In this document: positions 16,863 through 26,469 of the stretch, one piece after another | How the letters are laid out: each line of letters starts with the position of its first letter | Position numbering within the stretch: position 1 is the first letter of the stretch | Origin: Robiginitomaculum sp. | GTDB taxonomy: Bacteria; Pseudomonadota; Alphaproteobacteria; Caulobacterales; Maricaulaceae | Direction: 5' to 3' | Length of the DNA stretch: 64,000 nt | Assembly: GCA_021776565.1 (NCBI GenBank) | Contig: JAJFFQ010000048.1 | Location: forward strand, 41,516 to 105,515 | The notes under the pieces: model-generated | Databases searched by the model: none | Told to the model about the DNA's origin: nothing | What the model saw: only the letters and a program-made list of their open reading frames with translations | Program-made: the position numbers and the translations under genes

Positions 16863-18588
16863 GCGGGTCAAACACCGGCATTTGCGGTACCCATAAACTG
16901 GCCCATTGGTTATCTGTCGACATAGTGCTCCCTAGCAGTTTTTTAGCCTGTTCATGATCGTCTGAAAGCATCAATAGTACCGCCATTAACACCGGGTTCT
17001 CACGTTGTCCCTCTGCACTTTGCAAAGCAGCCAGCACGCGGCCATAAGCCTGCATATGTTGTCCGGCCCGGACCAGTGCTCGTGCATTTTCAGGGGCAGA
17101 AAGAGGGTAGTTCATTCGCTCTGAACGACGTATCCAGGCATCAATTGCGGCGGCGTGATCGCCTTTTGCCGTAAAAATCAAGGCCAGATAAAGCTCCACC
17201 GGCAAGCCAAAACCCTCTGCGGTTCTGGCCGCTTCAAGGGCATCATCATAACGGCGCGCCAGATACATCACCCAGGCCTTGTCCCAACTTAACGATGATG
17301 ACAGGGGATCGAGTTTTTCAGCGTTCAGGATGGCCGTAACGGCCTCATCATGCGTGCCATTGGCACCCAGAACCGTGGCATAACTTAGCCAGGCCTGTGC
17401 ATTGCCGGGGGTCTTTTCGACAACAGAGTTTAACAGGCCCGCGGCCCGGCGGACATCACCTTCGCCATATAATGCCAAATGTGCCTCTGCAATATCGGCT
17501 TCAACGTTTTCAGGGTCACTTTGCCGTGCTCTGGCAAGGTGTATTTTGGTCTGCGCCAAAGCAGGGATATTCAAGTTGGGTGAAAAAAGAGCAGGATTAT
17601 GCGCGTACATATCAGCCAGCAAGGCATGAGGTCGTGCATAATCAGGATCGGCCTTGATCGCTTGTAACAAAATGGATTGTGCTTGCAACGCAGTATCCGC
17701 CACCCCCAAACCCCACAAGTGCCGGGCGCGCCAGTACATTTGTTCGCCCTGGGTGTGGGCGCCTGTCCCTGCATCGCTCATGGTCTCACCAAGCTCTACA
17801 TAAAGTTGGTCAATCGCCTTGCGCTGCACCTCTAAAAAATACCTTGATGACACTTGTGCGGTGGCCGACCATACCATTTCATTGGTCTTTGGGTTGGTCA
17901 ATTGTATTGCCAATTGCTGATCGCGTTCACTGGCAACAAGTGTTGATGTCAACACCCATGCCGCACCGCCAAATGGATATTCGGCGAACTCGACCGGCGG
18001 CACAGCACGCCATCTGATGATTTGATAGTTTTTCAGGCTGGATAAAAGGTCAAGCGTCACTGCAGCCAAGGCACTGGCCAGCGCATCATGATCCTGATCG
18101 GTTGTGGCATTCACCGTATCAACAACGATAAATCGCATGGTTTCTGGCACAGCTTGTTTGCGTGCCATAACAAAACCCATTGCCAGGGCTATGAAAATAA
18201 CCAGGCCAATTATCGCAAACAGGATACGTCTGCCCGGTGCGCTGGTGCCAGACCCGGGCGCGGCACCTTGCGATCCGCCGGGTTCAGCATGATTGCAAAT
18301 CAGTCGGTAGCCGCGTTTGGGAATGGTTTCAATATATCTGGGTTTGCGGACGCTGTCTCCCAGTGCGCGGCGCAAGCTTGATATAACCACAGCCACCGAT
18401 TGATCGCTTATGGCATCACGCTGCCAAACCGTTTCGATCAGCTCTTCTTTTGATACAACGTCACTGCCCCGGCTATGCAATAGCGCCAGTACATCCATCG
18501 CCCGCGCTTCTACGCGGCGTACATCACCATTACGCATCAGCTGATTTGCCGATGGGTCAGCCGTCCAGTCGCCGATCCTGAATTTCAT
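16837..18588 (-). CDS. CadC-like membrane transcription regulator with TPR repeats
   Basis: The first 100 residues of this 583-aa protein form an OmpR/PhoB-type winged helix: GDVRRVEARAMDVLALLHSR, VVSKEELIETVWQRDAISDQ, then YIETIPKRGYRLI. One transmembrane helix follows near residues 125-147 (ILFAIIGLVIFIALAMGFVM). The outside part has an ATPase-free TolB-like region and several TPR repeats (for example NAQAWLSYATVLGANGTHDE). By analogy with CadC it should sense a periplasmic cue and act on DNA from the membrane. The divergent neighbour at 18749 is the likely target, and evenly spaced repeats lie between them. Confidence 0.9.
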   Translation of the reverse strand: MKFRIGDWTADPSANQLMRNGDVRRVEARAMDVLALLHSRGSDVVSKEELIETVWQRDAISDQSVAVVISSLRRALGDSVRKPRYIETIPKRGYRLICNHAEPGGSQGAAPGSGTSAPGRRILFAIIGLVIFIALAMGFVMARKQAVPETMRFIVVDTVNATTDQDHDALASALAAVTLDLLSSLKNYQIIRWRAVPPVEFAEYPFGGAAWVLTSTLVASERDQQLAIQLTNPKTNEMVWSATAQVSSRYFLEVQRKAIDQLYVELGETMSDAGTGAHTQGEQMYWRARHLWGLGVADTALQAQSILLQAIKADPDYARPHALLADMYAHNPALFSPNLNIPALAQTKIHLARARQSDPENVEADIAEAHLALYGEGDVRRAAGLLNSVVEKTPGNAQAWLSYATVLGANGTHDEAVTAILNAEKLDPLSSSLSWDKAWVMYLARRYDDALEAARTAEGFGLPVELYLALIFTAKGDHAAAIDAWIRRSERMNYPLSAPENARALVRAGQHMQAYGRVLAALQSAEGQRENPVLMAVLLMLSDDHEQAKKLLGSTMSTDNQWASLWVPQMPVFDPLNLALPDQ

Positions 18589-18659
18589 ACAACCTGCCTT
18601 GTGAGACTGATGAATGTCAGCATTAGCACATTAGCGGTTTTTTTCATGAAAATATATTT

Positions 18660-18688
18660 TCTTGAAAGTTTCTTGAAACCCTCTTGAA
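18660..18688. promoter_or_regulatory. Three TCTTGAA direct repeats with an exact 11-nt period
   Basis: TCTTGAA occurs at 18660-18666, 18671-18677 and 18682-18688, separated by four bases each time. PhoB/OmpR-type winged-helix proteins commonly bind tandem 7+4-nt direct repeats of this pitch. The site lies between a CadC-like regulator gene and the secreted-protein gene at 18749, so it is a good operator candidate. Confidence 0.6.
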
Positions 18689-18748
18689 GACAGAAAACCA
18701 AAAGCACGCAATGGTTTTACATTGTTATAAGTTTATCAGGAGAAACCA

Positions 18749-19312
18749 ATGTATAAGAAAATAATACTGTCATCTTTGGCCATCGGATTGATAATATCAT
18801 CATGCACGACGTTCGCCCACGCAAACGACGCCCAAAAACAGTCTCTCGAGGATTTGTCGTTTTTGTTGGGCAAGTGGAGCGTTGTCACCACATACCGTCC
18901 GGGTACTGAAAAAGCCATGAAAGATATTGGCGTGCGCGAATGTAGCTATGCTTTCTCGAAAACCTACATTAAATGTGATTTCAAAATGACGCTGGAAGCC
19001 AATGGCATGCAGCGCGACACCACATCGCTCATCAATTATAATCCCTTTCGCGAAATGTATGAGTTAACGATGATTTTTGATCGCCCGACCTCTCGTGCCC
19101 TGGGCGATATGACCTGGGATCCAAACACCCGGATGCTGAAAACCAAAGCCTATATATATGCCGGAATTGGTCATGAACTGCGTGACTTATGGATGGTCAC
19201 ACGTGTTACAGACAACAACCATATCACCGCCGAAGTACGTTCCAACCAGCCCGCGCAGGCACCAAATGAGTGGCCGGTATTTTGGCAACAGGAGCTGACA
19301 AGAATAAAATAA
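18749..19312 (+). CDS. Secreted DUF1579-like protein
   Basis: This 187-aa protein has a signal peptide (MYKKIILSSLAIGLIISSCT, cut near AHA or processed at the Cys). The body reads LSFLLGKWSVVTTYRPGTEK, with TTSLINYNPFREMYELTMIF and later TWDPNTRMLKTKAY. This fits the lipocalin-like beta-sheet DUF1579 group, of unknown function. AGGAGAAACCA precedes the ATG. The N-terminus SSCTTF could be a lipobox variant. Its position opposite the CadC-like regulator suggests it is regulated by that protein. Confidence 0.72.
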   Translation: MYKKIILSSLAIGLIISSCTTFAHANDAQKQSLEDLSFLLGKWSVVTTYRPGTEKAMKDIGVRECSYAFSKTYIKCDFKMTLEANGMQRDTTSLINYNPFREMYELTMIFDRPTSRALGDMTWDPNTRMLKTKAYIYAGIGHELRDLWMVTRVTDNNHITAEVRSNQPAQAPNEWPVFWQQELTRIK

Positions 19313-19454
19313 ATGATGCTTGATACCGGACAAGGCGGAAACCTTTCCGGGGGGTACGGCGCCAACTGCACAAAATACTCACCCATGCCTTCCTTTTGCG
19401 TCATAAGCGTGTGCCAGTAAAAGTGGCACGCTTGACAAAAGGAATTTGGGCGCA

Positions 19455-20708
19455 ATGAACAAACTGTTTTCCCGCCCAGCCGGTGTAGTATTTGCCTCCA
19501 CCATTGGGACGGCCATCGGTATCACCTCAACCATTGTGGCGATCCTCGGCCTTGTTCTTGTCCCCATCGCCGACGAGTTTAACCTGCCGCGATCCAGCAT
19601 ATCCCTGGTGTTTTTCATTCTGGCGATATGCAGCGCCCTGATTTATCCGGTTATCGGGCATCTGGCAGATAAATATGGCGCACGTATTGTTATATTGATC
19701 GGGCATTTGTTGTTTGTCCTGGCGCTGTTTGCTGTCTCCAAGGCGCGTAACATAGGCGAATTTTATGCCGCCTTTGTATTTATCGGTTTTAGTGGCTCTG
19801 TGCTTGGCCCAATTTTGTTTACCAAGATTATTGCCGGGTGGTTTGACCGCTATCGCGGCTTCTTTCTTGGTATTATCAGCGGCGTTGGTTATGGCATGGG
19901 CAGCACGCTAATGCCCCTTTTTGCCGTCTTTGTGTTATCAAACCATGACTGGCGCACCACCTATCAGGCCATTGCTGTCCTGGTGTTTGTTGTTGGTTTG
20001 CCTGCATTATGGTTATTTTTACGCAATCCACCCGAACCCCTGCCCAAAAAGACCTATATGCGCGTCAAAGGCGTTTCGGGGGTTCCCGGCCTGACCCTGG
20101 CCGAGGCGATAAAAACCCGTGCCTTCTGGATGGTGTTGATGGCCATTGCCGTTTGCTCTGGCTGCATGCTGGCTGTCTTCACCCACATTATCCCGATTTT
20201 GATGGATCGGGGTGTATCCGTGGTTGAAGCCACCAGTGTTTTGTCCACTTTTGCCTTGTTCACCGTCTTTGGGCAAATCGGCACCGGGTTTTTACTTGAC
20301 CAATTTCGCCGCCCGAATTTGATCGCACCGTTCTTTTTTATCCCGGTTTTTGGCCTGCCCCTGTTGATGCTCTCCTCCAGCACGCCACTATTGTTGTTGT
20401 CCGGGGCGTTAATGGGTCTTGGTATGGGAACCGAGTTTGGTCTGTTGCCATTTTGCCTGTCCCGTTATTTTGGCCTGAAGGCCTATGGGACTATATCCGG
20501 TCTTGTTTACGGCGTTATCGCGCTAACCAACGGGTTTTTCCCAGTGCTGATGGATGTCGGGTTTGATCTGACCGGTAGTTATCAAAGCGCCGTGAACCTT
20601 GTCATAGGTATCATGGTTCTGGGCACCCTGCTGATCGCCGCCCTGCCCAGCTTTGCTCGCCTTTCCAGGCGTTATATGGAGCCAGAGGCAGGGCCGGAAA
20701 ACGGCTAA
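19455..20708 (+). CDS. MFS transporter
   Basis: The product is 417 aa with 12 predicted membrane helices. The loop-2 motif GHLADKYGARIVILIG is the MFS signature. It resembles the monocarboxylate/oxalate-formate branch (FTKIIAGWFDRYRGFFLGI, then SGVGYGMGST). The substrate is unknown. The ATG at 19455 is preferred over an in-frame TTG three codons earlier; AAAAGGAA lies 12 bases before it. It is followed after about 150 bases by the RND pump genes, on the same strand but with a separate probable operator between. Confidence 0.88.
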   Translation: MNKLFSRPAGVVFASTIGTAIGITSTIVAILGLVLVPIADEFNLPRSSISLVFFILAICSALIYPVIGHLADKYGARIVILIGHLLFVLALFAVSKARNIGEFYAAFVFIGFSGSVLGPILFTKIIAGWFDRYRGFFLGIISGVGYGMGSTLMPLFAVFVLSNHDWRTTYQAIAVLVFVVGLPALWLFLRNPPEPLPKKTYMRVKGVSGVPGLTLAEAIKTRAFWMVLMAIAVCSGCMLAVFTHIIPILMDRGVSVVEATSVLSTFALFTVFGQIGTGFLLDQFRRPNLIAPFFFIPVFGLPLLMLSSSTPLLLLSGALMGLGMGTEFGLLPFCLSRYFGLKAYGTISGLVYGVIALTNGFFPVLMDVGFDLTGSYQSAVNLVIGIMVLGTLLIAALPSFARLSRRYMEPEAGPENG

Positions 20709-20761
20709 TATCACGCTCCTGCCCAACCATTCCATCATTATTGCATAGCTGATATACATTT

Positions 20762-20780
20762 AAGTGAACAATGTTCACTT
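20762..20780. promoter_or_regulatory. Perfect 9+1+9 palindrome upstream of the RND pump, operator candidate
   Basis: AAGTGAACA-A-TGTTCACTT is a perfect inverted repeat around one base. It lies about 90 bases before the adaptor gene. The shape (TGAACA...TGTTCA) is typical of TetR-family operators that control efflux pumps. No TetR gene is in the window, so the regulator would be encoded elsewhere. Confidence 0.6.
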
Positions 20781-20867
20781 TTCAAACGATCCATTCGTTC
20801 CTATATCAACCTCGTCAGGACGAATAAGTGTGCTAACAACCCTGCAGACGAGGAATTGCATAACCCG

Positions 20868-21995
20868 ATGATGAACGCACGTGCATTTGTATATACAGGC
20901 TTGGCCCTCATTGCCAGCCTCTTGCTTGGTGCGGTGTTTCTTGGTGCCCAGGCCGAAGGTGAAACCCGTGACGCGCCGCCTATCGGGGTTGTCGTGCAAA
21001 AAGTGGCACTGACCAAAAGTACAAGAATAGCCACAGACTATGCCGGCAATATCAACGCCCGGCGCACCAGTGCGCTGGGGTTTGAGCGCGGTGGCCTTGT
21101 GGTGGAAATGCTAACCGACCTTGGGCAATATGTGCGCAAAGGCGACGTTCTGGCGCGGCTCGATACGCGCGCGCAACGGGCTGATCTGGCGGCGGCACGG
21201 GCCAGTGTTCGCCAGGTCGAGGCGCAAAGGCAAATCGCGGCCTCTACCCAAAAACGTCAAAAGGCACTATTGGCCAAAGGTCATATCTCGGCGCAACGTC
21301 TGGAAGAAATTGATGCCAATCTTGCTGCTGCCGAAGCCGCCAAGCACGTCGCCCAAGCGCAAGTACAAACACTTCAGGCGCGCCTGGCCCTGTCCAGCAT
21401 CATTGCGCCTTATGACGGGATTATTGCTGAACGTTATATCGATGAAGGGGCCATTGCTGCGCCCGGGGCCATGGCCTTGTCATTGGTTGAAGATGGGGTA
21501 CTGGAAGTTCGCGTGGGTTTGCCCGCCTCGCGCCTTGTCAATATAAACATCGGCGATATTTATGATTTTAACACAGCCCAAAGCGTATTTAAGGCTCGCC
21601 TTCGCGGGCTAAGTGGTCAACTTGACAGCGCCACGCAAACCATAAGCGCGGTTTTTGATGTCATAGCAGAGCAGAGCCAACTGGTTCCGGGACAAACCGC
21701 ACGATTATCACTGGGTGTTCCCCTGGAACAACAAGGGTTCTGGGTGCCACTTAATGCGCTGCGTGAAGATCGCCGGGGTCTGTGGTCATTATATGCTCTG
21801 GATAGTGAGGCGGGGAATGCCGGGCGCTATATTCTCACTCCGCGTCTGGTTGAAATTCTTTATGCGGGTGCTGAACAGGTTTATGTGCGCGGCCCCATGA
21901 AAAACGGCACCCTGATCCTTGTGGGCGGCAATCAAACTGTTAGTGCCGGCATGGTGGTAACGCCAATAAAAACCGTTACCTCTGGCCAGCCATGA
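20868..21995 (+). CDS. RND efflux periplasmic adaptor (membrane fusion protein)
   Basis: The product is about 375 aa with an N-terminal membrane anchor (FVYTGLALIASLLLGAVFLG) and no lipobox. It has the lipoyl/barrel-sandwich halves GFERGGLVVEMLTDLGQYVR, then KGDVLARLDT, and APYDGIIAERYIDEGAIAAP. An alpha-helical coiled coil (about residues 100-160, Ala/Gln rich) lies between them. It bridges the RND permease to an outer-membrane channel. The start is uncertain: TTG 20856 and ATG 20868 or 20871 are all possible. Its stop overlaps the permease ATG by 4 bases, so they form one operon. No outer-membrane factor gene is nearby. Confidence 0.92.
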   Translation: MMNARAFVYTGLALIASLLLGAVFLGAQAEGETRDAPPIGVVVQKVALTKSTRIATDYAGNINARRTSALGFERGGLVVEMLTDLGQYVRKGDVLARLDTRAQRADLAAARASVRQVEAQRQIAASTQKRQKALLAKGHISAQRLEEIDANLAAAEAAKHVAQAQVQTLQARLALSSIIAPYDGIIAERYIDEGAIAAPGAMALSLVEDGVLEVRVGLPASRLVNINIGDIYDFNTAQSVFKARLRGLSGQLDSATQTISAVFDVIAEQSQLVPGQTARLSLGVPLEQQGFWVPLNALREDRRGLWSLYALDSEAGNAGRYILTPRLVEILYAGAEQVYVRGPMKNGTLILVGGNQTVSAGMVVTPIKTVTSGQP

Positions 21996-24900
21996 GCAAG
22001 CTGTTTTACGACAATCCACGCCTTGCCATCCTCACAGTGGTTCTGGTGCTGGCCGCCGGTATTGGTGCTTTACTGACCCTGGGGCGTCAGGAAGACCCAT
22101 CATTGTCAGAGCGGTTTGCTGTGCTGGTTACGGCCTTTCCCGGCGCGTCGGCAGAGCGTTCCGAAGCCTTGATTACCGAACCTCTGGAGCGTTCCTTGCA
22201 AGAACTGGTGGAGATCAGAAAACTGAACTCTACCAGCCGTAACGGCCTCTCGGTTATATCGATCGAACTAAAAGAACGCTTTCGCGGTGAAAAGGTAGAA
22301 CCCGCCTGGACACTGGTGCGCGAGCAAATCAACAAGGCAAAATTATTCCTGCCGCCAGGGGCCAGTGAGCCGGATTTGCGCCGTCAGCACATAGGCGCGG
22401 ACACGATTATTGTGGCGTTTTCCGTGGATGAGGAAAGCCTTGATGCCATGCCGATCCTCTCGCGTCTGGCCCGTGACCTGGAACAACGCTTTCAAATCAT
22501 GCCCGGCACTGAAGAAACCAAGGTTTTTGGCGCCGTAGAAGAAGAGATACGTGTTGAGGCCAGACATGACATGCTGGCCGCTCTTGGCCTGGATACGGCC
22601 AGCCTGTCACGCCTGATCGCGGCGGCAGATGCCAAAGCACCGGCAGGCCAGGTGCGTAGTGCCGGGCGCAATCTGTCCATGGAAATTGCCGGTGAATTTG
22701 ACGGTATTGCGCGTATACGTGCCATCCCCTTGCGCACCGGCACCAATGGCAGTGTTACCCGTGTTGGCGATATTGCCCTGGTGACCAAAAACATTCGCAC
22801 GCCCGAGGAAGCCCGCGCGTTTCGGAACGGCAAGCGTGTGGTGATGGTATCGGCCTATGCCACCCCCAATCAACGGGTGGATATTTGGGCCAGGGACGCC
22901 AGTTTGATTGTGCAGGACATCCGGGCCGCATTACCGCCCAATATCAATCTTGAAGTAGTATTCGAGCAGGAGCATTACGTTGCCAAACGGCTGGTTGGCC
23001 TGTCGCGGAATTTGTTATTATCTGCCCTCATTGTTTTCATCATTACCTTTTTAGCCATGGGCTGGCGTGCCGCGCTAATCGTTGGCACCGCCCTGCCCCT
23101 GACCGTAATGATGTTGCTGGCCCTGTTCAAGTTTACCGGTGCCCCTTTGCACCAGATGTCAGTGACCGGCATTGTTATCGCGCTGGGACTTCTGATCGAT
23201 ACTGCTATTGTCATGGTCGATGAGTATGAGCTGATCCGACGGCGCGGTGCCGGGCCGCAAGAGGCCATTGCCAAAGCATCGAAGCATTTGTTTGCGCCTT
23301 TGCTGGCCTCGACACTGACCACCATGCTTGCCTTTGCACCCATTGCCTTAATGTCCGGCGGTGCCGGGGAGTTTATTGGCATGATGGGGGTTTCTGTAAT
23401 TTTTGCTGTTGGCTCATCTTTTGTGCTGGCCATGACATTGATCCCCGCCTTTGCCGCCTGGTTTGATTATGAGCCAGACCCGGATGCGCCGCGTCGGCTC
23501 TGGCGTTCCGGGTTTTCATCTCCGGCGCTTACCAATCTCTATCGGCAGGTTCTTGATTTTGTCATCAAACACCCGTGGAGCGGTATTTTTGCCGGGGCGA
23601 TTGTGCCGATGGTCGGCTTTGTCGCCGTGACCACCCTGCCCATGCAGTTTTTTCCGCCCGTGGATCGGGATATGTTCCAATTGCAGTTGATGATGGCCCC
23701 GGGCAGTTCTATCGATCTGACCACAGAGCGCGCCGAACAAGTTCGCCAGCTCATCATCAAGGAACCTGGCGTGAAGAATGTCAGTTGGGTTATCGGCAGT
23801 GCCGCACCCAAGGTTTATTACAACGTCTTCTCCGCCGGGGCGGTCAGTCCGGATCGGGCCACCGGCTTTGTCAGTACAATATCGCCCGAAGCGACCCACA
23901 AAGCGGTTATCAACATCCAGCAAAAAGCACGCGCCGCCTTTGCCGATGTACGCATACTGGCACTACCGTTTGAGCAGGGGCCACCCAATGAGGCACCCAT
24001 TGAGCTAACCGTTACCGGCCCCAACTTTGGCACCCTTGACAGGATCGGCGTAACGTTACGCACAATTCTCGCCCGCACCCCTGGCGTCACCTATACTGCA
24101 AGCGGTTTGCAAATGGGCGAACCTGTTGCGCAGCTCAACGCCGATGAAGCCGCCACCCGCAGGGCCGGCATGGCGCTGACCGAACTGGCACGCCAGATCA
24201 ATGATGCCTTTGAGGGCGTCACCGGCGGTAGCGTGCAGGAAGGCGTTGAACGTATTCCTGTGCGGGTCATTGCCAGTGATGCACGGCGCAGCGCCCTTTC
24301 CAATGCGGGAACATTGTTATTACCCACTGCGCAAGCAAACGGCGCCCTTGGCACGCCCGCAGATGCGCTGGGCGAGGTTATACTGGTGCCCAAAATTTCG
24401 GTCATTACGCGCCTTAACGGTCGTCGCAACAACAAGATCAGGGCTTATCTTGAGCCGTATCTGTTGCCAGATACTGTGCAACAGGACTTCAATAAACGCC
24501 TTGCCCAAAGCGGGTTTACCATGCCCGAAGGTTATAGCCTTTCCATTGGTGGTGCGGCAGAAGAACGCAATGACGCTATGGGCAATCTTTTATCCTCTGC
24601 CTTGCCATTGCTTATCCTGATCGTTGGTGCGGTAGTGCTGGCGTTTAACTCATTTTCTTATGCGGGCATTGTCGGGCTGAATGGTTTTCTCTCCGTTGGT
24701 CTGGCCTTGTTTGGCGTGTGGTTTTTTGGCCAGACCATGGGCTTTATGGCCATCGTTGGCGTTATGGGGCTGGTCGGACTGGCGATAAACGGAACTATTG
24801 TTGTGCTCTCGGCCCTAAAAGCCAATGAAAAGGCCAAAGCTGGCTGCCCGGTGCAAACCCGCGAAACCGTGGTTGATGCCACCCGCCATATCATTGCTAC

Positions 24901-25162
24901 CACCCTGACCACCATTGGCGGATTTATTCCATTGCTTGTTTTTGGCGACAGTTTTTGGGGGCCACTGGCCACCGCCATTTCCGGCGGCGTGGCTGGCTCG
25001 GCGGTGTTGGCGCTCATAACTGGCCCGGCAGCTTTTGTCCTGCTGGCGCGCACCCGGGTGAAAAACAAAGCACGGATAGCTGTACTTCATGAAAATAAAC
25101 AGGTCGCCATCACAAAAATGCGCGACACCCTCAAGGCCACCCACGCCAAACGTCAGGGCTGA
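21992..25162 (+). CDS. RND-family efflux permease (AcrB/MexF superfamily)
   Basis: This 1056-aa inner-membrane proton antiporter has 12 membrane helices and two large periplasmic loops. The N-terminus (FYDNPRLAILTVVLVLAAGI) is typical. The TM4 proton-relay motif GLLIDTAIVMVDEYE, the loop GAPLHQMSVTGIVIALG and the C-terminal repeat GFMAIVGVMGLVGLAINGTI, continuing VVLSALKANEKA, are clear. It exports hydrophobic compounds together with the upstream adaptor. Sequence and the lack of metal-binding residues favour the drug-type rather than the heavy-metal group, but this is inference. The last 40 residues are a basic cytoplasmic tail. Confidence 0.95.
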   Translation: MSKLFYDNPRLAILTVVLVLAAGIGALLTLGRQEDPSLSERFAVLVTAFPGASAERSEALITEPLERSLQELVEIRKLNSTSRNGLSVISIELKERFRGEKVEPAWTLVREQINKAKLFLPPGASEPDLRRQHIGADTIIVAFSVDEESLDAMPILSRLARDLEQRFQIMPGTEETKVFGAVEEEIRVEARHDMLAALGLDTASLSRLIAAADAKAPAGQVRSAGRNLSMEIAGEFDGIARIRAIPLRTGTNGSVTRVGDIALVTKNIRTPEEARAFRNGKRVVMVSAYATPNQRVDIWARDASLIVQDIRAALPPNINLEVVFEQEHYVAKRLVGLSRNLLLSALIVFIITFLAMGWRAALIVGTALPLTVMMLLALFKFTGAPLHQMSVTGIVIALGLLIDTAIVMVDEYELIRRRGAGPQEAIAKASKHLFAPLLASTLTTMLAFAPIALMSGGAGEFIGMMGVSVIFAVGSSFVLAMTLIPAFAAWFDYEPDPDAPRRLWRSGFSSPALTNLYRQVLDFVIKHPWSGIFAGAIVPMVGFVAVTTLPMQFFPPVDRDMFQLQLMMAPGSSIDLTTERAEQVRQLIIKEPGVKNVSWVIGSAAPKVYYNVFSAGAVSPDRATGFVSTISPEATHKAVINIQQKARAAFADVRILALPFEQGPPNEAPIELTVTGPNFGTLDRIGVTLRTILARTPGVTYTASGLQMGEPVAQLNADEAATRRAGMALTELARQINDAFEGVTGGSVQEGVERIPVRVIASDARRSALSNAGTLLLPTAQANGALGTPADALGEVILVPKISVITRLNGRRNNKIRAYLEPYLLPDTVQQDFNKRLAQSGFTMPEGYSLSIGGAAEERNDAMGNLLSSALPLLILIVGAVVLAFNSFSYAGIVGLNGFLSVGLALFGVWFFGQTMGFMAIVGVMGLVGLAINGTIVVLSALKANEKAKAGCPVQTRETVVDATRHIIATTLTTIGGFIPLLVFGDSFWGPLATAISGGVAGSAVLALITGPAAFVLLARTRVKNKARIAVLHENKQVAITKMRDTLKATHAKRQG

Positions 25163-25269
25163 GGGCAAACAGCTCGCTATGTTTCAAAATTTTGTGAACA
25201 CAGCTATGATGTAAAATACAAGACCATGCCTATATGGTATGAGAGTAGACAAACCCGAGGGAGAAACCC

Positions 25270-26079
25270 ATGGCCCACCTTGTTGATGTTTCCAATGACC
25301 TTGCCTCCAGTTCTCTATGGTCACAGCTTCGTATAGAGGCGGCCACTGTTGCTGCCGGAGAGCCGATCCTGGCCTCCATGCTGCACGCGGTGATCCTTAA
25401 TCATGACCGGCTGGAAGATGCCTTGAGTTATCTTCTTGCCTCCAAAATTGGCGGCGAGAACATGAATGTCATGCAGGTGCGTGAAATTTGTGATGAGGCA
25501 CTTGGCGATGACCCCCAGATCATCGCCAAGGTTGAAGCCGATGCACTGGCTGTGCTGGAACGCGATCCGGCCTGCAAGGGATTTCTGCAACCGTTCCTTT
25601 TCTTTAAGGGTTTTTTGGCGCTACAGGCCCAACGCATCTCGCACCAGTTATGGCATGATGAGCGCCAGACCCTGGCGCTTTATATGCAAAGCCGCGTTTC
25701 CGAGCTGTTTGCCATCGATATTCACCCCGCCACACCCATTGGCGCAGGCGTTATGATGGATCATGCCACCGGCATTGTCATTGGCGAAACCGCCCAGGTC
25801 GGCAATGGTGTTTCCATTATGCAGGATGTGACCCTGGGCGGCACCGGATCGCACCGGGGTGACCGCCACCCCAAAATTATGGATGGCGTGCTGATCGGTG
25901 CCGGTGCCAAGGTCTTGGGCAACATTACTGTGGGCGATCATGCGCGCATCGCCGCGTGTTCGGTGGTGCTAAAAGATGTGCCTCCGCGTTGCACTGTGGC
26001 TGGCATCCCGGCCAAGCCGGTGGGCGATTGCTGCCCGGAACCGGCCAAAAGCATGAACCATATGCTTGCAGAGGATTGA
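25270..26079 (+). CDS. cysE: Serine O-acetyltransferase
   Basis: CysE transfers acetyl from acetyl-CoA to L-serine, the first committed step of cysteine synthesis. The 269-aa product has the N-terminal helical domain and the left-handed hexapeptide repeat region: HPATPIGAGVMMDHATGIVI, GETAQVGNGVSIMQDVTLGG, then DRHPKIMDGVLIGAGAKVLG. The catalytic His/Asp pair is in MMDHATG and the DRHPK loop. GAGGGAGAAACCC precedes the ATG. The DUF3126 gene follows after 69 bases, a common alphaproteobacterial pairing. Confidence 0.96.
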   Translation: MAHLVDVSNDLASSSLWSQLRIEAATVAAGEPILASMLHAVILNHDRLEDALSYLLASKIGGENMNVMQVREICDEALGDDPQIIAKVEADALAVLERDPACKGFLQPFLFFKGFLALQAQRISHQLWHDERQTLALYMQSRVSELFAIDIHPATPIGAGVMMDHATGIVIGETAQVGNGVSIMQDVTLGGTGSHRGDRHPKIMDGVLIGAGAKVLGNITVGDHARIAACSVVLKDVPPRCTVAGIPAKPVGDCCPEPAKSMNHMLAED

Positions 26080-26148
26080 AGCAGCGCGTCGAACGCACTA
26101 GTTTAGTCATGCTTAAATCAGATTCGATTTTTGGTGTCGGAGTGACCC

Positions 26149-26364
26149 ATGACCAATGAAGAAATTGCCCGTCTGCAGGATTATCTGTGCAAAAAAGTGA
26201 ACCCGGGCATCACCTTGCGCAAACGCCCCAGGCAGGACGATTCTGTTGAGGTTTATATTGGTGATGAGTTCACCGCCCTTCTGTTCAAGGATGACGAAGA
26301 CCCAAGCGATATTTCCTATAATCTCGACATGGCCATTTTGGCCATAGACCTGGATGAAGCCTGA
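26149..26364 (+). CDS. DUF3126 family small protein
   Basis: This 71-aa acidic protein starts TNEEIARLQDYLCKKVNPGI and continues with RKRPRQDDSVEVYIGDEFTA and SYNLDMAILAIDLDE. This is the alphaproteobacterial DUF3126 family, which has no known function. It lies 69 bases after cysE on the same strand, so it may be co-transcribed. CGGAGTG precedes the ATG. Confidence 0.88.
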   Translation: MTNEEIARLQDYLCKKVNPGITLRKRPRQDDSVEVYIGDEFTALLFKDDEDPSDISYNLDMAILAIDLDEA

Positions 26365-26377
26365 GCGCAGACCGCAA

Positions 26378-26466
26378 CTGGATTACCCGAACAAGTCCGG
26401 TAATGACAATGTGTTGTAAAAACATATCTTTACCGTGTCATCACCCGGTTTATCCGGGTGATCCAG
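26378..26466. repeat. 89-nt REP pair (copy 1), left of the GIY-YIG gene
   Basis: Two 31-nt units in inverted order (ctggattacccg... at 26378, and ...cgggtgatccag ending 26466) flank 27 AT-rich bases. The whole element is identical to copy 2 at 26790-26878 except for three bases. The right edge lies 4 bases from the stop codon of the GIY-YIG gene. Confidence 0.9.
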
Positions 26467-26469
26467 TCT

